A stretch of 64,000 bases of DNA from Chryseotalea sanaruensis. Its GTDB lineage: Bacteria > Bacteroidota > Bacteroidia > Cytophagales > Cyclobacteriaceae. The notes under the pieces were generated by a model that was not told the DNA's origin, made no database searches, and saw nothing but the letters and a program-made list of their open reading frames with translations. Both the position numbers and the translations under genes were made by a program. The stretch spans positions 124,001-188,000 of the forward strand of contig NZ_BHXQ01000004.1 of the NCBI RefSeq assembly GCF_003990915.1, given 5' to 3'. This document shows, piece after piece, positions 1 to 8,307 of this stretch (position 1 is the first letter of the stretch; each line of letters starts with the position of its first letter).

Positions 1-750
1 CATTACACGACTTTTATCAATGATACAATAAACCTGTTGTGATTTTTCATCCTCATATTGGTTCACCATTAATTGAGCCTTTCTACCTGTTGCCTTCCAG
101 TTAATACTTCGATAGTCATCTCCCCGGTTATACGTCTTAATGTGTTCAAACTCGTAACTATGTCCAATGCGTCTTACTTTTTTTATTCCATTCTCAGTCG
201 CTATTCGCGCAAATGTTTTTAACTCGTATTTTTTTAATTGGATTACGGATGGATAAACGGGCACCTGAATTTCTTTTCCGGTGCGTATTCGCCTTTGAAT
301 TAAACCAAGTGCTGACTGACAGAAAAGTTGTACAGAACCAAATTCATACAAACCTCTGCTTAATGGACGTATGGTGTATTCAATTTTTTTCTCAAAGTTT
401 GGGTCGAGGATTGTGTTGATGGTGAATGAACGTAATTGAAACTGTTCGGGCAGTTCATCAATTATGGTTATGCCCAAGCGTAGACGGGATTTATTCTTGA
501 GGTATAGTCGGATTACATTATCATCACCAAGTGATAAGACATGTGGAATATTTCTTTCAACTTCCACATTTACTGCCCTGTTAAACAATGAAATTAAATC
601 ATAGACAAATAAAACAGATAAAAGCACCAGAAGACTTTGTGCTACTGCCATCAAAATTGGAAAGGCAAAGGCTAACATTAGTAGTGTTATAACAAAGCCA
701 AGCCCTACAAACAATCGTGTTCCTAGAAATAAATCTTTGATCAAGCGCAT
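1..750 (-). CDS. DUF58 domain-containing protein, C-terminus cut by window edge
   Basis: Reading the minus strand from an ATG at 750 gives 250 codons with no stop before the window edge, so the 3' end is missing. The start overlaps the MoxR stop as TAATG, which fixes the start and implies translational coupling. Two hydrophobic segments lie at about residues 11-45. Near residues 205-250 is the DUF58 signature, with INWKATGR, a QYEDE stretch and a terminal IIDKSRVM, the start of a VWA-like domain with a DxSxxM-type metal site. DUF58 proteins are the standard partners of MoxR ATPases. The biochemical role is not established, although a MoxR-assisted chaperone or metal-insertion function is often proposed. 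Confidence 0.9.
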   Translation of the reverse strand, partial: MRLIKDLFLGTRLFVGLGFVITLLMLAFAFPILMAVAQSLLVLLSVLFVYDLISLFNRAVNVEVERNIPHVLSLGDDNVIRLYLKNKSRLRLGITIIDELPEQFQLRSFTINTILDPNFEKKIEYTIRPLSRGLYEFGSVQLFCQSALGLIQRRIRTGKEIQVPVYPSVIQLKKYELKTFARIATENGIKKVRRIGHSYEFEHIKTYNRGDDYRSINWKATGRKAQLMVNQYEDEKSQQVYCIIDKSRVM

Positions 751-1739
751 TAACGTGGTATTTCTAATTGCTCCGCAATTTCTTTTACTACCGTTTCAGC
801 TTCAATACCTTCCATTTCACGCTCAGGAGTTAGTACAATGCGGTGATTCAAAACAGGCCCCATTACATATTTAACATCATCTGGCGTAACAAAGTCGCGG
901 CCGCTCATGGCTGCAATTGCTTTGGCAGAACGCATAATCGCTAATGAAGCACGAGGTGATGCACCAAGTGTTAAATCTCCATGATTTCGTGTGGCATGTA
1001 CCAGCTTAGCGATGTAGGTAATAATCTCGTCTTTAATATGAATCTTTTCTATTAACGACTGACAACGTTTTAAATCAGCAATACTGAGTACCGCTTTTAC
1101 ATCATCCATACTGCGCTGCTTAAAATCATCTTTGAAACGATTGAGAATTTCAATCTCTTGCTCAAGACTTGGGTACTTCAGTTTTACTCTGAATAGAAAG
1201 CGGTCAAGCTGCGCTTCCGGGAGTCTGTAGGTCCCTTCCTGCTCAATCGGATTTTGTGTGGCTATTGCTAAAAATGGAAAATCTAAAACATAGGTAGTAC
1301 CGTCTATGGTAACCTGACGCTCTTCCATCACTTCAAATAATGAAGATTGTGTTTTTGCCGGAGCACGATTTATTTCGTCAATTAACACAAGATTGGTGAA
1401 GATTGGTCCTTTGTTAAAAGTAAACTCAGACGTTTTCATGTTAAACACAGTAGTGCCAGTTACATCGGTAGGCATTAGATCAGGTGTAAACTGTATCCTT
1501 GTAAAATTCACAGATAACGAACGAGCCAGCAACTTAGCGGTAAGTGTTTTGGCAATACCGGGTACTCCTTCTAATAAAATATGTCCACCGGTGAAAAGAC
1601 CAGCTAATAACAAGTCTATAGTTTTATCCTGACCAATAATCACTTTGCCTATTTCTTCTTTGATACGGCCAATGTGTTGTTGCAATTCTTGCAATTCCTG
1701 CTGCAGGCGGTCGTCAGGTAATGTTTGTTGCTCTTCCAT
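750..1739 (-). CDS. MoxR family AAA+ ATPase
   Basis: This 329-residue protein has the usual MoxR length. It shows Walker A GVPGIAKT at 58-65, Walker B LVLIDE at about 117-122 followed by INRAP, and the downstream conserved RLPEAQLDRFL stretch containing the sensor/arginine region. MoxR proteins are cytosolic AAA+ chaperones thought to mature VWA-domain partners. It lies two bases after the DUF4350 gene and its stop overlaps the DUF58 start, so the genes form one operon. The sequence does not reveal the client protein. Family assignment is firm and the role is inferred from context. Confidence 0.96.
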   Translation of the reverse strand: MEEQQTLPDDRLQQELQELQQHIGRIKEEIGKVIIGQDKTIDLLLAGLFTGGHILLEGVPGIAKTLTAKLLARSLSVNFTRIQFTPDLMPTDVTGTTVFNMKTSEFTFNKGPIFTNLVLIDEINRAPAKTQSSLFEVMEERQVTIDGTTYVLDFPFLAIATQNPIEQEGTYRLPEAQLDRFLFRVKLKYPSLEQEIEILNRFKDDFKQRSMDDVKAVLSIADLKRCQSLIEKIHIKDEIITYIAKLVHATRNHGDLTLGASPRASLAIMRSAKAIAAMSGRDFVTPDDVKYVMGPVLNHRIVLTPEREMEGIEAETVVKEIAEQLEIPR

Positions 1740-1741
1740 GT

Positions 1742-2995
1742 TTATTTACAAGATTTATAAAATTGATCAATGGCAAAATAAAGTTGACTGAGTTTATCCG
1801 ACTCAACGTTAGTGTATGAATAGCGATCGATAAGGTGAAATTGCCGGGCAATAGCTTCAATGAGTTCTTTACTCACGTTCGATTTTTGAGCAAGAGCCTG
1901 CATACTCTTATCATTTTCTACTGACAATTGTATACCATAACGTTGTCGGATAAAGTAGAGGAAATACTTCATCTTTTTTCGGGCAATGTCTAGATGGTTT
2001 CCGTTTTGAAAGTGTAATGCAGCAACCATGCGCACATATTCTAGTGACGTATTGTTCTTTTTTTCTAATACTGGTATTTCTCGTTGTTTACGTTTGGCAG
2101 CAAAAATCAAGTACAACACAACGCTGAACAAGAATAACCACCAGGCATATTTAAGACTTGGTTGTTGAAGTATAAAGTAAAGTGGACTTTTTGACTTACT
2201 ATCATCCGAAAACAACGGAACTTTAGATTTTTCATCCCAAATAATAGACTTGGCTTCAAAGTGACTTAAAACGCCTTCTGTATAAGGAATATTAAATTTT
2301 TTGGTGAGAAAATAGTTGGTAAATACCACTGGATTGCTGTGGAAATAGATAAAGCCTTCTCCCACAGCTATTTTAAAAAAATTAACATATTCATCATCTG
2401 CTACTATATAGCCCAAAGGTATAACGCTGGTTTCGAGTTCGCATATGGCTGATGCATCGAGACTCTTCCAAAAATAATCTCGATCCGTATTATTTTCTCG
2501 GAAACGGTATAGATAGTTTCCTTTATTATGTAGATCAGGATGATAGAAATTCAGACCAGCCTTTTCAACGTTGCTATGTAGGTATAATACCTCTTCTACA
2601 CATGGAGAGCTATAAACATCAGATATAATATTGGAAGGAAAAGTATTTGTGGAAATAAAAGCCGTTCCACCATTTTGAATAAACTCTAAAAAAGTTTTTT
2701 CATCTGCTTCATTCAGGTAAATATTATGGCCAATAAAAAAATAGAGTGTAGAAGACGAATTATTGATTAATTGTGAGAGGTTTTTCTTTTTATTTATTTC
2801 AATAGTAGCGCCTGGGAAGTAGGATGGGAGTAGCTTCTGCATAAACTCCATTCCGTAGGGTTGATCACTTTTGGTGTCATAACTTTCATACCAATTGTAG
2901 CGGCCTTCACTTAGTTGATTTATAAAGTAAATTAGTGATACAAGTACAAGCGCAACAAGCAGAACAATGACTGTTGTTTTAGTATTACCCTTCAT
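1742..2995 (-). CDS. DUF4350 domain-containing membrane protein
   Basis: The protein has 417 residues. One membrane segment lies near residues 8-26, an extracytoplasmic domain at about 35-275 resembles the GATase-like DUF4350 fold (IGHNIYL, FIQNGGTAFIST), a second membrane segment is at 283-300, and a cytoplasmic helical tail follows. The start overlaps the end of the DUF4129 gene by four bases (ATGA), and its end is two bases from the MoxR start. DUF4350 proteins regularly accompany DUF4129, MoxR and DUF58 proteins. The function is unknown. Assignment rests on topology, the N-terminal domain pattern and operon order. Confidence 0.85.
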   Translation of the reverse strand: MKGNTKTTVIVLLVALVLVSLIYFINQLSEGRYNWYESYDTKSDQPYGMEFMQKLLPSYFPGATIEINKKKNLSQLINNSSSTLYFFIGHNIYLNEADEKTFLEFIQNGGTAFISTNTFPSNIISDVYSSPCVEEVLYLHSNVEKAGLNFYHPDLHNKGNYLYRFRENNTDRDYFWKSLDASAICELETSVIPLGYIVADDEYVNFFKIAVGEGFIYFHSNPVVFTNYFLTKKFNIPYTEGVLSHFEAKSIIWDEKSKVPLFSDDSKSKSPLYFILQQPSLKYAWWLFLFSVVLYLIFAAKRKQREIPVLEKKNNTSLEYVRMVAALHFQNGNHLDIARKKMKYFLYFIRQRYGIQLSVENDKSMQALAQKSNVSKELIEAIARQFHLIDRYSYTNVESDKLSQLYFAIDQFYKSCK

Positions 2996-3777
2996 CGTAC
3001 TTGTTTGTTTAATTGATTATAAACAGTCTCGTACACTTGCTTCATCGAAAGGTAATTGTTTTCAGTTGCTTCGCGTTCACCGTACCAAACCAGTTCGTAA
3101 CCGAGTGTTATTTTTCTGAACTCGGTGATAAAGTTTTCGTTACTCAATTCGGAAATGTAATCCAGGTTCGTTTTATCTTTTTTCCAACGTATGATTTTAC
3201 TTTCATGTAAATTTTTTAGTAAATCAAGGTAAACAAGACGAATAGCTAGCCTATAGTTTTTGGCCTTTAAAGCTTGCGACATCAGGCTTTCAGTTTCAAG
3301 CTGCTCAATATCATCTATCTCTTCAACCTGTTGAACGAGCAAAATATTTTTCTTTACCTTACTATCAAGACGAATATTACGCAGAACTACAAGAACCAGC
3401 GCCAGGACTATAAGAATGAGAATAACGAAACTAATTATCCTTAAAAGATTTGAATTCCATGGACGACTTCCTTTTGGCATTTCTGCCTTTTTTTCTTCTT
3501 CCTTTTCTTTTTGTTTCTCATCAAAACGCTGATCTCCTACAACTTTTTCCCACTCACTTTCAGAAAGCCTTCTTTTGTTGATATTTTCTTTCTGGTAGTC
3601 ATTGGCGCCTGGAAGCTCATTAGGCTTTATCAAATTGTATTCATCTTCACTTGATGAAGATTCTTCTTCAATATAATTCTCATTTACAACCCAGGTGCTA
3701 TCGAATTCTTGCGCGTAGCCTGAAGTCATAAAGGAAAAGCCTATGAGAAATAATGCCAGGTACCTATAAAAAATCAT
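2992..3777 (-). CDS. DUF4129-like single-pass membrane protein
   Basis: This 261-residue protein has a signal peptide (residues 1-22, ending GYAQ), a long acidic and lysine-rich periplasmic linker (about 30-105), one membrane segment at 113-132, and a cytoplasmic domain. The end of that domain carries the DUF4129-type pattern W-K-K-D-K-T-N ... LGYELVWYGE ... Y. The start overlaps the SpoIIM-fusion stop by four bases. DUF4129 is a domain of unknown function, commonly encoded in MoxR operons and sometimes fused to transglutaminases; no transglutaminase domain is present here. Its role in the assembly is inferred only from neighbours. Confidence 0.82.
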   Translation of the reverse strand: MIFYRYLALFLIGFSFMTSGYAQEFDSTWVVNENYIEEESSSSEDEYNLIKPNELPGANDYQKENINKRRLSESEWEKVVGDQRFDEKQKEKEEEKKAEMPKGSRPWNSNLLRIISFVILILIVLALVLVVLRNIRLDSKVKKNILLVQQVEEIDDIEQLETESLMSQALKAKNYRLAIRLVYLDLLKNLHESKIIRWKKDKTNLDYISELSNENFITEFRKITLGYELVWYGEREATENNYLSMKQVYETVYNQLNKQVR

Positions 3778-5588
3778 GCTTGCGTAAAGTCTGTCTTATC
3801 AATATCATTCTTAAGCGCTTGCGCAGAGGCAATTTCCTGCAACGAATGAAATAAAAGGGAAGCAGAAATGGTAAAAATAGGCAACACAAGGTAAAAAGAA
3901 ATGATCTTAACAAATGATTCGAAGAATCTCACTATTGATTGGGTCCATGCATCACCTTCAGAGAAATTCCACTGTAGCATAGAGCTATACATATAGATAA
4001 GTGGGGCAGAGAGTATTAAAAGAAAAGAGAAAGACAACAACAGAAGGATAAATTGTAGTCCAAAAACTTGGCCAGTGCGCGCACCAGCTGATTCCTGAAA
4101 ATTATCCCAAATTGATGTTGTGCCTCGTTTTACAAAAAATGTATAAGAGAATATAAGTATAAATAGAAAACTCAATATTAAAATAAGTGTAGCAAAACCT
4201 TCAATCCAGAACATCATAAGGTACAAGCCTAATGAGATTAGCAGAATAGCTGAGAACTTTCCTAACTTAAAAGATATTTTCATTTGCTCTTTTTCACTCT
4301 TAAAAACTATAAAGGTTCTATAGCTAATTATGGCTGAAGCGATACTCGCAAGTATTACCATTTCATAGTTTTTGACATCGAGCGCATAATAAAGACTACT
4401 GAAGAAATACTGCCACCATTCTTCATAAATACGAGCATCAGCTATTACATCATTCATCGGCACATGCGTGATGGCTAAAACAGCGCTAGTCACAATTACC
4501 CATGGTATGATTCGGCCAGCCTGCTGTTTGTAGAATAAGAATGCATCTTTTAAAATTTCAGCATTACTTTTTATACGATGATACTGTAAGGTTTCATGAT
4601 TACCCGCTGTTATTTTCTCTTCTTCAAGCGGATGCGCAAAGCCACTGCGTGATTTTAACCATGGGTAAACAATGAAATAACCGATAATGAAAGCAGCTGA
4701 AAGAAGGATTAAAAACAACCGAAGAAAATCAGGCACTTCTGTGTAACGGGTTAGAAAGCTTTCAATGAGGCCGGCAATTACAAAAATCGGAGAAATGCCG
4801 AGCATAATTTTGAGCGAGCGCATAGCCGACAGTTGAAAGGCCTGTAACCGCGTATAAGTACCAGGGAACAATAAGCCGCTTCCCAACACCAGGCCTGCAC
4901 CACCAGCCAGAATAATAGATGAGATTTCAAGGGTGCCGTGTAGCCAGATAGTAAGTGCGGACTCCACAAATAAACCGCGTTCGATAAAAAAGTATTGAAA
5001 ACACCCTACCATAATACCATTGTATAACAAAATACCCAGGGTGCCAATGGAAAAGAAAATGCCGAATACAAATGTGCGGAATGCCACATTCAGGTTATTA
5101 AGTGTAATACCCAAAAACATATCGACCTGGTTGCTTTTTTTATACACCGCCATAGGGTCACCACTGGCAATATTCTCTTTAGTCATTTCTACATATCGAT
5201 CACCTAAAATACTTTGTGTAAACTGTGGGTCTTCAGCAGCTGAGAATACTCCGATAGCCACGGCCAGCAAGAAAACAAATAATGACACAAGCATGGGCTT
5301 GCGGGAGAAAATCATAATCTGAGGTAATTCCTCGAGCCAAAAACTCATAAAAATATTTCGCTTCCCTTTCTGATGACGTGAAAGGATAGAAAAGTACTCT
5401 CGGGCTATTTTATTTAAATAAACACGTACCGAACGATTAGGGTAATAAGTGCGTGAATAAGATAAATCGTCTACTACTTGGGTAAAGAGTGTGCTGATTT
5501 TTTCGGGATCTTTAGTACTCTCTTTCAGGAGTCTTTCAGATTCCTGCCACTTTTCCTTATTTTGAGCAATGAAACGAGTCTCTTTCAT
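3774..5588 (-). CDS. SpoIIM-family membrane protein fused to a second polytopic domain
   Basis: The open frame extends to 5651, but MKETRFIAQNKEKW at 5588 matches the usual N-terminus of the Bacteroidota SpoIIM family, giving 604 residues. The longer start would overlap the divergent RDD gene. Residues 1 to about 315 form the SpoIIM-like part, with conserved GDPMAVYK, LGITLNN, WLHGTLE and LFPGTYTRLQAF stretches and about six membrane segments. Residues of about 335-600 form a second polytopic region, starting near YHRIKSNAEILKDAF, that resembles the separate membrane protein often encoded beside SpoIIM. It heads the MoxR operon. No endospore link is implied; the name is historical. Function is unknown. 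Confidence 0.85.
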   Translation of the reverse strand: MKETRFIAQNKEKWQESERLLKESTKDPEKISTLFTQVVDDLSYSRTYYPNRSVRVYLNKIAREYFSILSRHQKGKRNIFMSFWLEELPQIMIFSRKPMLVSLFVFLLAVAIGVFSAAEDPQFTQSILGDRYVEMTKENIASGDPMAVYKKSNQVDMFLGITLNNLNVAFRTFVFGIFFSIGTLGILLYNGIMVGCFQYFFIERGLFVESALTIWLHGTLEISSIILAGGAGLVLGSGLLFPGTYTRLQAFQLSAMRSLKIMLGISPIFVIAGLIESFLTRYTEVPDFLRLFLILLSAAFIIGYFIVYPWLKSRSGFAHPLEEEKITAGNHETLQYHRIKSNAEILKDAFLFYKQQAGRIIPWVIVTSAVLAITHVPMNDVIADARIYEEWWQYFFSSLYYALDVKNYEMVILASIASAIISYRTFIVFKSEKEQMKISFKLGKFSAILLISLGLYLMMFWIEGFATLILILSFLFILIFSYTFFVKRGTTSIWDNFQESAGARTGQVFGLQFILLLLSFSFLLILSAPLIYMYSSMLQWNFSEGDAWTQSIVRFFESFVKIISFYLVLPIFTISASLLFHSLQEIASAQALKNDIDKTDFTQA

Positions 5589-5621
5589 GAATAAGTGAAA
5601 GTATTCTTTTCGGGTTAAAAA

Positions 5622-6353
5622 ATGAAAAATATAGAAATTAAAACCACACAAAATGTTGTGCTAGAGTACGAGCTGGCAGATTTGCGCGATAGAATCGTTG
5701 CTTTTTTGGTAGATCTGATGGCCATGGGTGGCGCTATAGGTTTATTAGCCTTTGTAGGCTATGCCGGATTTTTTTTAGAGGGTACCGCAGGCACTGTTTA
5801 CGGTATTTTTCTTACCTGCATTTTCATATTTTATTCTTTGGCTTTCGAAACACTCAATCATGGACAAAGCCTGGGAAAAATGTTAATGAAAATTCAGGTG
5901 ATGAAGACTAATGGATCCAAAGCCGGTTTTGCTGATTTCTCGGCCAGGTGGGTTTTTAGGATGATTGATATTTACTTTTCGTTAGGAGGAATTGCATCTA
6001 TTTTGGTAGCATCTTCTGAAAAGGCCCAGCGCATTGGTGATATTGTGGCCACCACTGCCGTTGTAAAAACGGTGCCGAAAATGGATTTGAAATTGCAGGA
6101 TATTTTAAATCTAAAGTCACGCGACTCGCATGCTGTAACTTATACACAGGCAAAGTACTTAAAGGAGTATGAAGCGCTTCTTATAAAGAGTACATTGGAT
6201 CGCTTTAAAAGTTTCCCTAATAATGCTCATCGTGAGGCTGTGGTGTTGCTGGCTGAAAAATTGCAGAAAAGTTTTAAGACTGAAGGTGAAGATAAAAACG
6301 CAAAACAATTTTTGCAGACTGTACTGCATGATTATGTAGTGTTAACAAGATAA
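5622..6353 (+). CDS. RDD family membrane protein
   Basis: The protein has 243 residues. The N-terminal motif LRDRIVAFLVDL contains the arginine and aspartate that give the RDD family its name, and GQSLGKMLMKIQV is the second conserved block. Four membrane segments lie within residues 25-145, and a roughly 90-residue cytoplasmic tail follows. The gene is divergent from the SpoIIM fusion with only 33 bp between starts, and RDD genes are regular members of the same MoxR/DUF58 neighbourhood. Some RDD proteins have been linked to ion exchange, but the sequence does not specify a substrate. Confidence 0.92.
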   Translation: MKNIEIKTTQNVVLEYELADLRDRIVAFLVDLMAMGGAIGLLAFVGYAGFFLEGTAGTVYGIFLTCIFIFYSLAFETLNHGQSLGKMLMKIQVMKTNGSKAGFADFSARWVFRMIDIYFSLGGIASILVASSEKAQRIGDIVATTAVVKTVPKMDLKLQDILNLKSRDSHAVTYTQAKYLKEYEALLIKSTLDRFKSFPNNAHREAVVLLAEKLQKSFKTEGEDKNAKQFLQTVLHDYVVLTR

Positions 6354-6387
6354 AATAACGCTGTAGTTATGCGCTTTCTCTATCCTT

Positions 6388-6475
6388 GGTCTGTGTCCTC
6401 ACAGACCAGCATGATTAAAGCATTTTAATGAATGATTATTCGATCAAAATGTTTCGGTCTGTGAAGACACAGACC
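6388..6475. repeat. Pair of inverted 20-bp palindromic hairpins between convergent genes
   Basis: Two hairpins lie at 6388-6407 and 6456-6475. Each has an eight-base arm GGTCTGTG pairing with CACAGACC around a four-base loop (TCCT, AAGA). The second copy equals the reverse complement of the first except for one loop base. They sit between the ends of the RDD gene (6353) and gldH (6490), so they could act as a bidirectional terminator. The duplicated form also resembles a REP-type intergenic element. Confidence 0.75.
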
Positions 6476-6489
6476 GAGCAATAAATACT

Positions 6490-6972
6490 TCAACGCTTTG
6501 GTTCTACAACTTCTTCTAACCTAAACCCCACCGATGAGATGCCAGCTAGCGTGTCTAACCGCATTTGCTGATCCAGTGAGATAGTATATCGGCCATTGTA
6601 TTTAAACACGTAATTTTCTAAAAGGCCAACCCGATGATCGAACACATCGCCAATACCCGTATTACCAAATGGTTTACCCGTTTTTGCATCGAAAAGATAA
6701 ACAGATTTCAGATCGTTATGTAAAATAGCACCTGTAGAGTCTTTGATGGTATAGTTAAAGAAAAAGCGTGCATAAGGGTAGTCAGAAGTATTTCGAATGT
6801 TGCTATAAACATTATACTTTTTGCCAAGATCACGAATGGTGAAGGAGAAACTGATAGTATCACTTTGTATCCACTGATTGTTAGCAAGGTCTTTGTTCTC
6901 TTCAAATAAACGTGTGCTATCACAGCCTACACAAATGATTACAAAAAGTAAACTATAAAAACTATTTCTCAT
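6490..6972 (-). CDS. gldH: Gliding motility lipoprotein GldH
   Basis: The start is the ATG at 6972 (MRNSFYS), which begins a lipoprotein signal peptide with C17 (CVGC). The open frame upstream is only the RicT tail read in another frame. The resulting 160 residues match the usual GldH length. The mature part has the family pattern of a conserved W near the N-terminus, IRNTSDYPYARFFF, and a GDVFDHRVGLLENY-like block. GldH is an outer-membrane lipoprotein required for gliding in Flavobacterium. It starts one base past the ricT stop, so the two genes are probably cotranscribed. It is the only gliding gene in the window. Confidence 0.88.
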   Translation of the reverse strand: MRNSFYSLLFVIICVGCDSTRLFEENKDLANNQWIQSDTISFSFTIRDLGKKYNVYSNIRNTSDYPYARFFFNYTIKDSTGAILHNDLKSVYLFDAKTGKPFGNTGIGDVFDHRVGLLENYVFKYNGRYTISLDQQMRLDTLAGISSVGFRLEEVVEPKR

Positions 6973-6973
6973 G

Positions 6974-8221
6974 TCAGGCCTTGGGTGGTCGATTAGGATT
7001 ATTAGGTCTGTTACCTTGATTAGGATTGTTGGGGCGATTACCGCCAGCATTATTTCCCTGATTTGGATTAGGATTATTCGGGCGATTTGGGTTGGGATTA
7101 TTACTATTTCCCTGACGATTTGGTTTCTTCTTCTTTTTCTTTTTGTTTTTATCACGGAACTTATTGTCCATGCTTACCAGATCGCTATTAAGTGTTGCAA
7201 GCGGTTCTCTTACTGCTTCAGCATCTTTATCAAGAGTTGCGGGCTTCTTTCCGGCACGGTTTAATTCTAATATTTGATTAACACGATCAATATTAATGGG
7301 GAACCAGGTATTTTCACTCTCATAACCAAACCACATAATTTTACGGAAGATGTCTGTCTTCTGTAATTTGGCCTCACCTTGTTGTGTTAATAGTGGGGCC
7401 TCTACTTTTGGTATATGCTGTAAAGCCTCCATGTAAGTCTCCAGTTCATAATTGAGACAACACTTTAAGCGACCACATTGCCCGGAAAGTTTTGTGGGAT
7501 TGAGCGACAGGTTTTGATAACGTGCAGCACCTGTTGTAACATTTTTAAAATCAGTAAGCCATGTAGAGCAACATAACTCACGACCACAAACACCAATGCC
7601 GCCAAGTCTTCCGGCCTCTTGACGCAAGTTGATCTGGCGCATTTCCACCCGAACTTTAAATTCGGTTGCGAGTACTTTAATAAGTTCACGGAAGTCAACA
7701 CGCTCTTCAGCAGAGTAGTAAAACGTTGCTTTGGTATTATCTGCCTGAAACTCTATGTCAGAGAGTTTCATATTTAGTTTCCTTTCTTTTACAATTTCTC
7801 TGGTGCGGTACAGGGTAGGCATCTCGCGTTTTTGTACCTCTTGTAGTTTTTCAAGGTCGCGTTGATTTGCTTTTCTGTATATTTTTTTGATTTGATCATC
7901 GTCAGCAATATTTTTCTTCTGCATTTGTAAGCGAACAAGTTCGCCCTGCATAGAAACATAGCCTAAGTGATGACCATTTTGCACTTCAACAATAATTGGA
8001 TCGCCAGTGTAAAGCTCAATTTTATCAGTATTACGATAAAATTCTTTACGTCCATTTTTAAAACGAACTTCTACCGCTAAAAATTTATCTGCAGCTGGCA
8101 CTTCCATGTCAGAAAGCCAGTCGAATACATTCATTTTATTGCAACCACCTGTTCCGCAGGTGCCGTTATTCTGGCATCCTTTTACAGAACTGTCTTTGGT
8201 AGTACCACACGCACATCCCAT
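6974..8221 (-). CDS. ricT: PSP1-domain protein RicT (YaaT-like)
   Basis: This 415-residue protein has a cysteine-rich N-terminus (C3, C5, C16, C22, C27) and a PSP1 domain at about 60-260. That domain carries the characteristic CGRELCC (212-218) and CGRLKCC (249-255) motifs, which bind Fe-S clusters in the Bacillus RicAFT complex. RicT is cytosolic and there promotes RNase Y-dependent RNA processing; whether it does so in Bacteroidota is unknown. The C-terminus has a lysine run (358-366) and then a low-complexity Asn/Pro/Arg/Gly tail of about 50 residues, likely disordered and possibly nucleic-acid binding. gldH follows immediately, a common pairing in this phylum. Confidence 0.9.
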   Translation of the reverse strand: MGCACGTTKDSSVKGCQNNGTCGTGGCNKMNVFDWLSDMEVPAADKFLAVEVRFKNGRKEFYRNTDKIELYTGDPIIVEVQNGHHLGYVSMQGELVRLQMQKKNIADDDQIKKIYRKANQRDLEKLQEVQKREMPTLYRTREIVKERKLNMKLSDIEFQADNTKATFYYSAEERVDFRELIKVLATEFKVRVEMRQINLRQEAGRLGGIGVCGRELCCSTWLTDFKNVTTGAARYQNLSLNPTKLSGQCGRLKCCLNYELETYMEALQHIPKVEAPLLTQQGEAKLQKTDIFRKIMWFGYESENTWFPINIDRVNQILELNRAGKKPATLDKDAEAVREPLATLNSDLVSMDNKFRDKNKKKKKKKPNRQGNSNNPNPNRPNNPNPNQGNNAGGNRPNNPNQGNRPNNPNRPPKA

Positions 8222-8246
8222 GTCTCAAAATTTATATTTATCATGT

Positions 8247-8307
8247 CAGCCTGAGTCTGATAAGGCTGATCGAATATATTGTTCAGGTTCGCACAGACTC
8301 AACCTGA
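8247..8307 (-). terminator. Two small hairpins at the purD 3' end
   Basis: TCAGGTT (8283-8289) pairs with AACCTGA (8301-8307), overlapping the purD stop codon. CAGCCT (8247-8252) pairs with AGGCTG (8263-8268). They occupy the short gap between purD and ricT. Neither has a strong U-tract, so they are only weak terminator candidates. Confidence 0.35.

Noticed and set aside
5589..5651. N-terminal extension of the SpoIIM-fusion frame to 5651
   Set aside because: It would overlap the divergent RDD gene, and the family start MKETRFI lies at 5588.
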